From: JBDREF01 sp043820045
GTDB lineage: Bacteria > Planctomycetota > Phycisphaerae > Sedimentisphaerales > Anaerobacaceae
Length of the DNA stretch: 39,239 nucleotides
NCBI GenBank assembly: GCA_043820045.1
Contig: JBDREF010000292.1
Location: 1-39,239, forward strand
Reading direction: 5' to 3'
The position numbers and the translations under genes are program-made. Shown in pieces: positions 9,001-16,027 of this stretch (positions are counted from its first letter, which is position 1; each line of letters begins with the position of its first letter). The notes beneath the pieces are model-generated. The model saw only the letters and a list, made by a program, of their open reading frames with translations, was not told where the DNA came from and ran no database searches.

Positions 9001-9070
9001 CGAATCGGGCCTGCTTGGTCCCGTGCGCCTGGTCCCCGCAAAAGACCTGACCGTGAATGTCGCCAGATGA
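6047..9070 (+). CDS. Secreted GH106-type alpha-L-rhamnosidase
   Basis: The 1007-residue enzyme has a signal peptide (VSIQVIIISLLLLTGKIEA) and then the GH106 opening: F-x-N-P-P-x-x-A-R-P followed by V-Y-W-V-W-V-N-G. Next come AKGISTAYIFDVGARDP, SSWNCGGPWVKPEHAS and, near residue 315, YELSGSTWTPDFLEEFKKRR, all features of the family's catalytic barrel. The C-terminal 150 residues form a GH2-like sugar-binding beta-sandwich (VYLDLGRVRFVADVYLNGK, then NKLVIEVANTW). Known GH106 enzymes release terminal rhamnose from pectic or algal polysaccharides. ATG 6047 is preferred over GTG 6041 because GGAAGGA (6032-6038) is 8 bases from the former and only 2 from the latter. It probably acts in the periplasm or outside the cell. 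The sulfatase downstream suggests a sulfated rhamnoglycan such as ulvan, but that is inference. Confidence 0.85.
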   Translation: MLHKSRLVSIQVIIISLLLLTGKIEAQTPAYSTGTENSSARNTALARGFANPPSPARPAVYWVWVNGLTNRKQLTYELEQMKAKGISTAYIFDVGARDPAGIVPAGPAFMGPESVKAIGYAVREATRLGVEIGIVTSSSWNCGGPWVKPEHASMGLYHCQKTVKGPVKLSEVLPFPTIPKQTPKGANGLPLYYKDVAVMAVPDAKPLADPEASLSSAGAPPAIIEDVNSIVNLTEHIDKQGRLEWRVPAGTWTIMRFVCANTGATLKLPSPASEGLAIDHFSSEATKAHFDYLISRLRAELGDFEDTALKHAYVCSYELSGSTWTPDFLEEFKKRRGYDMTMYLPVLSGSIVRDRDVSERFNYDFRKTLGDLLVDAFYKTAREISNRNGLLLCAEAGGPGPPLHQVPVDALKALGALDIPRGEFWKEHNVWVVKETACASHIYGKKIVDMESFTSWRHWQDGPFELKPIADRAMCGGTNHFTLHTSAHNPPDAGLPGWVYHAGTHINSSLAWWPKAKPFIDYLSRCSYLLQQGLFVGDVCYYYGDQGFNFVPPKHVDPSLGYGYDYDVTNAEVILTRMSVDGGRLVLPDGMSYELLVLPDRDDMDLQVLRRIQELVRTGATIVGRKPTKSNGLTGYPGRDEEVRRLADSMWGPCDGADVKEHQYGDGKIICGRSLREILQGRGIGPDFSFTSRNGQEADLDYIHRRTENEDIYFVSNKNMQWTDVDCIFRVSGKAPELWDPATGQISGHLVCNSAEGGTKVPLRLPPAGSVFVVFQNETRGNHIVSISRDPASIELLSIGRDDVNLRAWKNGTYFIKSARGRQIRADVDDVPAVQEITGPWEVRFPAGWGAPPSRVFDELISWTADSEDGVKYFSGVATYYNQFDLSADQLQAGRRVYLDLGRVRFVADVYLNGKNLGILWKPPFRMDVTSAAKPGRNKLVIEVANTWSNRLVGDANSPEGQRYCRTNMTHSLTWEMPWKDTPLLESGLLGPVRLVPAKDLTVNVAR

Positions 9071-9141
9071 TTTCCCGGATTGAACGCAATCTCAACATCG
9101 AAACGGCTCCTTGCCCATGGGAATAGAAGGTCCGAATCTTT

Positions 9142-9170
9142 TTGCCATGTGCCGAGAAGACGGGTATGAT
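9142..9170 (+). promoter_or_regulatory. Sigma70-type promoter of the ATPase/DUF4276 pair
   Basis: TTGCCA (9142-9147), 17 bases, then TATGAT (9165-9170); both hexamers match consensus at five of six positions. The leader would be about 68 bases to the ATG at 9245. Confidence 0.55.
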
Positions 9171-9244
9171 GTGAAAGAGCAACAAGGCCGAACTGATTGA
9201 GAAAACAGAGCAATAACGGACTCTAATCGCGGAAGGAATGGAAC

Positions 9245-10450
9245 ATGAATGAACCGTTGCTGATCGAGTTGGTTTTGAGGAACCTTCTGTCCTTTGGACC
9301 AGATACAGAACCGATTCCGCTGAGGTCGCTAAACGTTTTGATTGGCCCTAATGGCTCTGGGAAATCCAATCTGTTGGAGGCGGTCAGCCTGTTGCGTTCG
9401 GCGCCAAGAGACCTGTCCGCGCCTGTTAAGGAGGCCGGCGGCGTGAGCGATTGGCTATGGAAAGGGGCGAAGAGCCCAACCGCCACTATCGAGGCGGTTG
9501 TTAGGTATCCTGAACAAAGTGAAATGCCAATCCGGCACAGTTTCTCGTTTGTCGAGCATGGCAAGCGGTTTGAGGTGACAGCGGAACGAATTGAGAACAA
9601 GGAGGCTTTTCATGGATATACCGAGCCCCTTTTCTTCTATCGAAATGATCGGGGCTATATTCGCCTGAAAGAGAAACCACAATATGGAGCGACAGCTACA
9701 TTGGAACAGGAGCAGGGCGAAGAGAGACGGTTGCCAAGAGATACGATTGATCCGGAGAAATCCGTTCTTTCACAAGTCAGAGACCCGGAACGTTATCCGA
9801 TCCTGTCCTATTTTACAGATACTTATGGACGTTTTCGGCTTTATCGCGAATGGAGCTTTGGTCGATATACGGCTCCGCGGCAGGCGCAAAAGGCTGACCT
9901 TCCCACGGAGTACTTGTTGGAAAGCTGCGAGAACCTGGCTCTGGTGCTAAACCATCTCCGCCGCCACGTCAGACAAGAGTTGATTGGAGCTTTGTCCTCG
10001 CTTTATCCTGAAATTAGCGATTTCGATATTGCTATTGATGGAGGATGGGTGCAGCTCCTAATGGCGGAGGGGGAATACAGCATCCCGGCAACGCGGCTCT
10101 CTGACGGGACACTACGGTATTTGTGCCTTCTTGCGATTCTCTGTCATCCTGATCCACCGCCCTTGGTTTGCATAGAAGAGCCAGAGTTGGGTCTGCACCC
10201 CGACGTATTACCCAGCCTGGCAAAACTCATGGTATCGGCGTCGGAACGTTGTCAGTTGATTGTAACAACACATTCGGACATTCTGGTGGATGCTCTGACT
10301 GAAACCCCCGAATCGGTAATGGTCTGCGAGAAGCAGGACGGCAGAACCCGGATGCAACGTCTGAACAGTAAGGAACTTGCGCAATGGCTGGATAAGTACC
10401 GTCTTGGCCAGTTGTGGCTCAAGGGCGAGATTGGAGGCACACGCTGGTGA
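9245..10450 (+). CDS. SMC/OLD-like AAA ATPase (AAA_21 type)
   Basis: The 401-residue protein has an ABC-type ATPase head split by an insert, as in RecF/SMC/OLD proteins. Walker A is GPNGSGKS (34-41), the signature-like LSDGTLR is at 285-291, Walker B is LVCIEEPE (307-314, paired Glu 311/312) and the H-loop is TTHSD (341-345). There is no long coiled coil; the insert (about 110-240) is mixed. AAGGA lies 7 bases before ATG. The stop codon overlaps the GTG start of the next gene by three bases, so the two products are probably made in fixed ratio. Such ATPases paired with Toprim-like partners (OLD, PARIS, Gabija types) commonly sense phage infection and license a nuclease. Base composition by eye is nearer 50% GC than in the flanking hydrolase genes, consistent with transfer. 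Confidence 0.8.
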   Translation: MNEPLLIELVLRNLLSFGPDTEPIPLRSLNVLIGPNGSGKSNLLEAVSLLRSAPRDLSAPVKEAGGVSDWLWKGAKSPTATIEAVVRYPEQSEMPIRHSFSFVEHGKRFEVTAERIENKEAFHGYTEPLFFYRNDRGYIRLKEKPQYGATATLEQEQGEERRLPRDTIDPEKSVLSQVRDPERYPILSYFTDTYGRFRLYREWSFGRYTAPRQAQKADLPTEYLLESCENLALVLNHLRRHVRQELIGALSSLYPEISDFDIAIDGGWVQLLMAEGEYSIPATRLSDGTLRYLCLLAILCHPDPPPLVCIEEPELGLHPDVLPSLAKLMVSASERCQLIVTTHSDILVDALTETPESVMVCEKQDGRTRMQRLNSKELAQWLDKYRLGQLWLKGEIGGTRW

Positions 10451-11046
10451 GTGCACACGTCTACATAGAAGGCGGAGGGGATTCAAAGGGCCTTCACGTG
10501 CGATGCCGCCAAGGGTTTCGGCTGCTGCTGGAACGGTGTGGTTTCTCCGGGCGGATGCCTCGATTGGTGGCGTGCGGCGCCCGTTCAGCAGTGTATGGCG
10601 ACTTCAAGACGGGGCACGAGAGCACCGAGGCGGAATATGTGGCCATGTTGATCGATAGTGAGGAGCCGGTGAGCGATCCCGAAAAGACCTGGGACCACCT
10701 CAGGACTCATGACTCTTGGCAACGACCGGGCGGGACCGAGGACGAGCAGGTGTTATTCATGACGACATGTATGGAGACTTGGATCGTCGCCGACCGTGAT
10801 ACTCTCAGACAACACTATGGCAGTGAATTCAAAGAATCGGCTCTGCCGTCACTGTCCGATCTTGAGCAACGTAATCGCAAGGATGTTCAGGAGGGGCTAA
10901 AACGTGCAACTCACAACTGTTCCAATGCGTACAGGAAAGGTGAGCGTTCCTTCGAAGTGCTGGCTAAGCTGAAACCTGAGACGCTGGAAGGTCACTTGGA
11001 GGCCTTTCGACGCACAAAGCGCATCTTGAATGAGAAGCTCCAATGA
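10447..11046 (+). CDS. DUF4276-family protein, Toprim-like partner of the ATPase
   Basis: The start is GTG 10447, overlapping the preceding TGA as GTGA, with GGAGG 9 bases upstream; the product is 199 residues. It opens HVYIEGGGDSK (E8), then has RMPRLVACGARS and the strand AMLIDSEEP (D70, E72). A conserved Glu followed by a D-x-E strand is the layout of Toprim metal sites in topoisomerase primases and OLD nucleases. Further motifs FMTTCMETWIVADRDTL and a C-terminal Lys-rich helical part follow the DUF4276 pattern. With the upstream ATPase it forms a two-gene unit whose likely role is infection-triggered cleavage of nucleic acid. Family membership is by recognition; nuclease activity is inferred. 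Confidence 0.75.
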   Translation: MSAHVYIEGGGDSKGLHVRCRQGFRLLLERCGFSGRMPRLVACGARSAVYGDFKTGHESTEAEYVAMLIDSEEPVSDPEKTWDHLRTHDSWQRPGGTEDEQVLFMTTCMETWIVADRDTLRQHYGSEFKESALPSLSDLEQRNRKDVQEGLKRATHNCSNAYRKGERSFEVLAKLKPETLEGHLEAFRRTKRILNEKLQ

Positions 11047-11078
11047 CCATCGATGCCAGCGAAAGAGTGTCGTAGGAC

Positions 11079-11096
11079 GGACAGGTTTTCCTGCCC
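11079..11096. repeat. Short hairpin with TTTT loop
   Basis: GGACAGG (11079-11085) pairs with CCTGCCC (11090-11096) around TTTT, with one mismatch. An overlapping alternative stem CCTGC/GCAGG is at 11090-11103. No T-run follows on the plus strand, so a Rho-independent terminator for the DUF4276 gene is not well supported. Confidence 0.3.
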
Positions 11097-11151
11097 ATGC
11101 AGGTTGAGTTGCTTCGCGTTGGGACATTTCTGATCATACCGCATTCGTGCC

Positions 11152-11180
11152 GTGACAAATCTGGAGTGAGAAGTTATAAT
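11152..11180 (+). promoter_or_regulatory. Sigma70-type promoter of the reductase-hydrolase-sulfatase operon
   Basis: GTGACA (11152-11157), 17 bases, then a perfect TATAAT (11175-11180). The expected leader is about 40 bases to the ATG at 11228, which has AAGGAG in front of it. Confidence 0.65.
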
Positions 11181-11227
11181 CCCTACGGTGTAACCACGAA
11201 GAAAAGGCCGTAAAGAAGGAGTGCAAG

Positions 11228-12202
11228 ATGAAAGATCGTATTGTTTTCGGTGCTACGGGGCTGGAGGTCTCGCCGATAGGTTTCGGGACGTGGCAACTGA
11301 GCCCGCGTTTCTGGGGCCAGCAGTCCAAGAAAGACGTATTAGCTGCTATGAACGCAGCCTTCGACGCCGGGATAAACTTCTTCGATACCGCAGACGCGTA
11401 CGGAGACGGTTACGCCGAGACGGTTGTCGGAGAATTTCTGGCCGGCAAGCCGCGAGATGCGGTCGTTGTCTGTACGAAAGTGTTCAACCATTTCAACCCC
11501 GACGCGTCGCGCTACCCGGATCTGTCGCCGGAGCACATACGGCAGCGCTGTGAGCTGCAATTGGAGCGCATGGGTATCGAGACCATTGATCTGTATCTGC
11601 TTCACTTGTTCGATCCGCTGACACCTCTGGAGGATATCGCCGAGACGATGGATTCGTTGAAGAAGCAGGGAAATATCCGCAGCTACGGCGTCAGCAATCA
11701 TACGCTTGAGCAGCTTCGCGCGCACCGGCGTTTCGGAGCCTATGACGCGGTTCAGCCGCGTTACAGCCTGGCGGATACCGGGATCGAAAGCGACCTGCTG
11801 CCGTACTGCCAGGCGGAAAACATCGGTGTGATGGTCTATTCACCTATGCACAAGGGACTGCTCACCGGCAAATACACCGGCAGCGAGACCTTCACCGATT
11901 TTCGCAAGCATCTGCCCGATTTTCAGGGCGAGCGTTTCCGGGCCATTGCCGCCGCAGTGCAAGGTCTGGGGCCGCTGGCGAAGAAGTATCAGCTTTCCGT
12001 ATATCAGTTGGTTCTTGCAGCCACGCTTATGCATCCGGGCATCGACGTGGCGATTGTGGGAATCAAGAACCAGCCGCAAATCGCCGAGGCTATAGGAGCT
12101 ATGGGCAAGACAATTTCGCGCGAGGATTACTTCGCTGTCCGCAAGGCGCTTGCGGTAGCCGGTGCTCCGAAGATACAAGACGCAAGCGACCAGAGAAAAT
12201 AG
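11228..12202 (+). CDS. Aldo/keto reductase
   Basis: The 324-residue protein is a full-length NAD(P)H-dependent aldo/keto reductase barrel. The catalytic tetrad is visible: D53 and Y58 in FFDTADAYGDG, K84 in VVCTKVF and H126 in DLYLLHLFD. The C-terminal SVYQLVLAATLMHPGIDVAIVGIKN is the cofactor phosphate-binding part. These enzymes reduce carbonyls of sugars and aldehydes in the cytoplasm. It is first in a plus-strand operon, 51 bases before a secreted glycoside hydrolase gene, so a role in processing an imported sugar is plausible. The start is fixed by AAGGAG. The substrate cannot be read from sequence. Confidence 0.9.
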   Translation: MKDRIVFGATGLEVSPIGFGTWQLSPRFWGQQSKKDVLAAMNAAFDAGINFFDTADAYGDGYAETVVGEFLAGKPRDAVVVCTKVFNHFNPDASRYPDLSPEHIRQRCELQLERMGIETIDLYLLHLFDPLTPLEDIAETMDSLKKQGNIRSYGVSNHTLEQLRAHRRFGAYDAVQPRYSLADTGIESDLLPYCQAENIGVMVYSPMHKGLLTGKYTGSETFTDFRKHLPDFQGERFRAIAAAVQGLGPLAKKYQLSVYQLVLAATLMHPGIDVAIVGIKNQPQIAEAIGAMGKTISREDYFAVRKALAVAGAPKIQDASDQRK

Positions 12203-12253
12203 CGAATGACGTCGTTGACGAGCCCCCCTCACAGGTAAAAAAGGAGAATCACA

Positions 12254-13894
12254 ATGATACGACGTATGAATACCGCTATCGGGCTGCTAATTTCATCGCT
12301 CGCGTTCATTTCGGCACAAGGGGCAGAAATTGCAAAGGGGCCGCAGTACTCTGTGGTCGAACTCGCCTTTGATGGGCCGTCACAGGGGCCGAAGGACGTG
12401 CCGTCACGGGATATTGATTTTTGGGTACGATTCCGGCACGAGAGCGGTTCGGCCGAATACAAGATCCACGGCTTCTGGGACGGCGACGGCAAGACCGGAA
12501 CCTCCGGCAGTGTTTTCAAAGTCCGCTTCTGCCCGACTAAGACCGGACGATGGAATTTGGTCGAGGTCTATTCGAACAGACAAGAATTGCACGGCCGAAA
12601 CGAGGGCGAATCCGTAACCGCCGTGGCTTCGGAGCATCCCGGCTTTTGGGTTGTCGATTCGGACGGTCCCGGCCGTCGCTGGTATATGCGATCGGACGGC
12701 TCGCATCCATACATCTTCGGCAACACGCATTACACGTTCCTATCCGGCTACTACACGGACGGCAAGCCCAGCGGAAACGACATCGTCGCCGATATTGCCG
12801 GCAATGCGGAATACTTCAAGAAGCTTCGCTTCAGTCTGTATGGCGATCGCTATCCCAACCCGGATGAAAAACCGTTCTTCGATGACGACGGGCATCCGAC
12901 CGACCGTGGCGACTGCTCGCATCGACCCAATCCCCGATGGTTCAATCAGCGAGTCGATCTGGCGGTGCGAACGGCCTGGGACCACGATTTAATCGCGGAC
13001 CTGATCGTGTGCGGCCCCGATACAAAAGAGTCGCGCTCCGTCCTGCACGCTGCTAACAACGGCGGGGATGCGGAGCCCTTTCTGAAGTACATCGCCGCCC
13101 GCTACGGCAGCTATCCCAACGTCTGGATATGCCTGTGCAACGAATTCGACATCAAGGACCCGAAATACTCCGAGGAAGAAATCGCCCGATTCGGAAGGAT
13201 AATCAGGAAATACCTACCCTACCCCACGCCTCTGAGCGTCCACACCGTGCCTCGGACGCTGTGGCCTGCGAAGTTCGACGAACTACAATCCTGGAACGAC
13301 CATCAGATCATCCAGAAGAAGATTCGCAATCTCCAGGACTCCGCCGATGCTATCCAAATCACGTGGCAGAACCCAGACGGCAAGAGCCCCCGCTACAAGC
13401 CTACGGTCAACGACGAATTAAGCTACGAGGGCAAAGGCGACAAGCACGTCGAGCAAGATACAATCGAGTCGCATCTGGGCGCTTTTCTCGGCGGCGGCTA
13501 CGGCACGACGGGCGAGAAACCGGGCAACAAGCTGGGCCAGTACTTCAGAGGACGCTTCGATCCGGCGGAACACACATCGGCCGACAACCTCAAGTACCTA
13601 CGCGAGGTTATTGATAAGAATATTACGTTCTGGAAAATGGCTCCCGATCTTGGCGTCTTCTCGAACCTGCATCCCGACTTTCGGGGCATGGCCCGGCCCG
13701 GACGCGAATACGTTCTCGGCACAAACAAATCCCACAAAGGAATCATCGCGGACCTGCCGGCCGGCGAATGGACGATTAAAAGCTACGACATAATCAACAA
13801 GAAGGCCCAGACCCTGAGCGAGACCGCCCGCGGAAGCTTCACATTCGACGCACCAGACAGTCGGGCGGTCCTGTTCCATTTCAAGAAGAATTGA
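12254..13894 (+). CDS. Secreted DUF5060/DUF4038 glycoside hydrolase-like protein
   Basis: The 546-residue protein has a signal peptide (IGLLISSLAFISAQGA, cleavage near residue 24). An N-terminal DUF5060-type beta-sandwich follows (about 30-125, with DIDFWVRFRHESGS and a W-D-G-D-G-K motif), then a DUF4038-like TIM barrel (about 140-460). Two acid positions fit the barrel's catalytic pair: E297 in WICLCNEFD and E388 or E392 in TVNDELSYEG. The C-terminal 80 residues form a beta-rich 'collagen-binding-like' domain (LPAGEWTIKSYDIINKKAQ). AAGGAG lies 7 bases before ATG 12254. It is the middle gene of the operon, 15 bases from the sulfatase, and should act on polysaccharide outside the cytoplasm. 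Its bond specificity is unknown. Confidence 0.8.
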   Translation: MIRRMNTAIGLLISSLAFISAQGAEIAKGPQYSVVELAFDGPSQGPKDVPSRDIDFWVRFRHESGSAEYKIHGFWDGDGKTGTSGSVFKVRFCPTKTGRWNLVEVYSNRQELHGRNEGESVTAVASEHPGFWVVDSDGPGRRWYMRSDGSHPYIFGNTHYTFLSGYYTDGKPSGNDIVADIAGNAEYFKKLRFSLYGDRYPNPDEKPFFDDDGHPTDRGDCSHRPNPRWFNQRVDLAVRTAWDHDLIADLIVCGPDTKESRSVLHAANNGGDAEPFLKYIAARYGSYPNVWICLCNEFDIKDPKYSEEEIARFGRIIRKYLPYPTPLSVHTVPRTLWPAKFDELQSWNDHQIIQKKIRNLQDSADAIQITWQNPDGKSPRYKPTVNDELSYEGKGDKHVEQDTIESHLGAFLGGGYGTTGEKPGNKLGQYFRGRFDPAEHTSADNLKYLREVIDKNITFWKMAPDLGVFSNLHPDFRGMARPGREYVLGTNKSHKGIIADLPAGEWTIKSYDIINKKAQTLSETARGSFTFDAPDSRAVLFHFKKN

Positions 13895-13909
13895 GGAGGG
13901 CAAATCACA

Positions 13910-15382
13910 ATGGCTGATTCTCTATCACGACGCGATTTTTTGAAAACGACTTCACTACTCTCGGCGGCTGTTGCATTATCCTCCACAACTTCCCCGGCAG
14001 CGGAAAAGACGAAAGGCCCCAAACAACCGAATCTGGTGTTTATGTTTCCCGATCAGTTTCGCCGACAGGCGATTGGCTTTATGCGAGAGGACCCTGTCAT
14101 TACGCCTCGCCTGGATGAGTTTGCTTCGCAGAGCATGGTACTCACAGACGCCGTCAGCAGCTATCCTGTTTGCAGTCCTTTCCGGGCGCAGCTACTGACC
14201 GGCAAATATCCGATATCGAACGGCGTGACCAGCAACTGCAACTCAGCCAGCGACGTAATGCTAAAAGAGAATGAGCGATGCCTCAGTGACATCCTCCACG
14301 ACAGCGGCTACAATCTCGGCTATCTCGGAAAATGGCACCTGGATAAACCGCGCGAGCCTTACGTCGGACGAAGGAGAGGGCGTCCCGGAATGCCGGGAGG
14401 AGGAATTGTCTGGGATGAATTTGTGCCTCCTGAACGGCGTCACGACTTTACGTTCTGGCACGCCTACAACTGCAGGGACCAGCATCTCAACCCTCGATAC
14501 TGGACAACGGACGCCGAACGCACCGAACCGACATATTTCGACGAATGGTCCACAGAGCACGAGGCCGATGTAGCCATCGAATTCATCCGCAACCGGCAAG
14601 GCAAATACCGCGACGCGGACAAACCTTTCGCCCTGTTCATCTCTCCCAACCCGCCGCACACGCCTTTTGAACAGGTGCCCGGGAAATATGTCGATATGTA
14701 CGAGGGCAAGGGCTACAAGGACCTGCTCAACCGTCCGAACGTCGATCTTGACAATCCTCATCCCCAGGCAAAACAGCACGTCAAGAATTATTTCGCCGCC
14801 GTGACAGGCACCGACGAGCAGTTCGGTCGAATTCTCGACGTGCTGAAGGAGCAGGGATTAGAGAATGATACGATCGTGGTATTCACCGCCGACCACGGCG
14901 AGATGATGGGCTCTCATAACCGTATGCACAAGTCAGTCGCTTACGAAGAATCCATCGGAATTCCCTTCATTATACGCTGGCCTGGACGAATTCCTGCTCG
15001 TCGTGATGATCTGTTGCTGACGGCCGCCGATATGATGCCCAGTTTGTTGGGCCTGATGGGATTGGCCGATCGCATACCCAGCGACGTCGAAGGCAGTGAC
15101 TATTCCCCGATCATGCTCGGCAAGCCGGGTAAAAGGCCCGCATCTGCGCTGTATCTAACCTGCACCGGGCCAAAAGGCGGTACCCGGGGCCTGCGTACAA
15201 ACCGTTATACCTTCACCATCACTCCGGAGGAGAACGGAAAGAAACAGATTCTGCTATTTGACAACCGGAAGGACCCCTATCAGATCAACAATATCGCCGA
15301 ATCGAATCCTGAAATAGTCAGCAAGCTGACCAAAGAACTCAGGCAATGGCTTGAGAAAACGAACGATCCGTGGCGGGCTTAG
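13910..15382 (+). CDS. Tat-exported type I sulfatase
   Basis: The 490-residue protein starts with a Tat signal (S-R-R-D-F-L-K, then a hydrophobic Ala/Ser stretch). The sulfatase active-site motif C-x-P-x-R is at C88-S-P-F-R92, followed by AQLLTGKYP; C88 would become formylglycine. Metal ligands are visible in VFTADHGEMMGSH and near D48. The C-terminal part DNRKDPYQINNIAE is typical of S1 sulfatases. It removes sulfate esters from polysaccharides. A formylglycine-generating enzyme is not encoded in the window and must be elsewhere; in anaerobes it is normally a radical-SAM maturase. It closes the plus-strand operon and converges on the long minus-strand cluster 46 bases away. GAGGAGG precedes the start. 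Confidence 0.92.
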   Translation: MADSLSRRDFLKTTSLLSAAVALSSTTSPAAEKTKGPKQPNLVFMFPDQFRRQAIGFMREDPVITPRLDEFASQSMVLTDAVSSYPVCSPFRAQLLTGKYPISNGVTSNCNSASDVMLKENERCLSDILHDSGYNLGYLGKWHLDKPREPYVGRRRGRPGMPGGGIVWDEFVPPERRHDFTFWHAYNCRDQHLNPRYWTTDAERTEPTYFDEWSTEHEADVAIEFIRNRQGKYRDADKPFALFISPNPPHTPFEQVPGKYVDMYEGKGYKDLLNRPNVDLDNPHPQAKQHVKNYFAAVTGTDEQFGRILDVLKEQGLENDTIVVFTADHGEMMGSHNRMHKSVAYEESIGIPFIIRWPGRIPARRDDLLLTAADMMPSLLGLMGLADRIPSDVEGSDYSPIMLGKPGKRPASALYLTCTGPKGGTRGLRTNRYTFTITPEENGKKQILLFDNRKDPYQINNIAESNPEIVSKLTKELRQWLEKTNDPWRA

Positions 15383-15428
15383 CGACGAACCGCTTTGCCG
15401 TAACGAATCGAACTGTCGCCCGGGCTTA

Positions 15429-15977
15429 TCAGCCGACAACTTTGCTCTTGATGATTATCCAGGGACACGAATCCTTCTGTGGACACTCCTTGCAGCCGTG
15501 TTTGGTCGAAACCAGCGGCAGGACTGCAAAGGCATCGATTGCAAACAGAACAAGCAGAGCCAGAAGCAGCCATGAGAAATTGCGTACGACATCCGGCAGG
15601 CCGGCCAACAGCGGCAGGATCCACAAGGGCACTATCACGGGTATATGCTTCTTGAATTTCTCGTCGAAACAATCAACTACGGCTTTAGGCCGAAACCTGG
15701 CGGCTACAAGACCATAGCCACAGGGACACTCGCTCGAGTTCCAGTACCGGCAGTAGGGACAGACAAAGACCATGATCCACAGCGAGCCCGCCGCACCGTA
15801 CGCCAGATAGGCAACGGCCGTTAGCGGCCCCCACGCGGAATCGCCAAGGGCAACGGCGAAAATCGCCGCCCCCAGGACCGTCATGGCTATGTAGGGGACG
15901 TTATTGATGAGCGCCTCTGCGGCCGAATACTCCCGCACAGGCGAACAGTTATCATCGCTTATTGGCTCGGCATTCAT
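15429..15977 (-). CDS. Cys-rich membrane protein of unknown function
   Basis: I do not recognise this family. The 182-residue protein has about four transmembrane segments in two hairpins (about 29-45 and 52-72; 112-128 and 135-155). Cys clusters sit at the membrane edges: C73-x2-C76, C84-x-C86 after the second segment, and C162-x2-C165-x5-C171 in the tail (KHGCKECPQKDSCPW). These could bind a metal or an Fe-S cluster. ATG 15977 is chosen over TTG 15980, with GGAG 10 bases upstream. It is the last gene of the minus-strand cluster, 50 bases after a PQQ-like propeller gene, and probably shares the transcript from the promoter at 18726-18754. It may be a membrane redox or metal-handling accessory. 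Confidence 0.6.
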   Translation of the reverse strand: MNAEPISDDNCSPVREYSAAEALINNVPYIAMTVLGAAIFAVALGDSAWGPLTAVAYLAYGAAGSLWIMVFVCPYCRYWNSSECPCGYGLVAARFRPKAVVDCFDEKFKKHIPVIVPLWILPLLAGLPDVVRNFSWLLLALLVLFAIDAFAVLPLVSTKHGCKECPQKDSCPWIIIKSKVVG

Positions 15978-16027
15978 CAACGGTGATCTCCAAAATTCTT
16001 TCGAGCATACTATCCAGCCGACCGATT

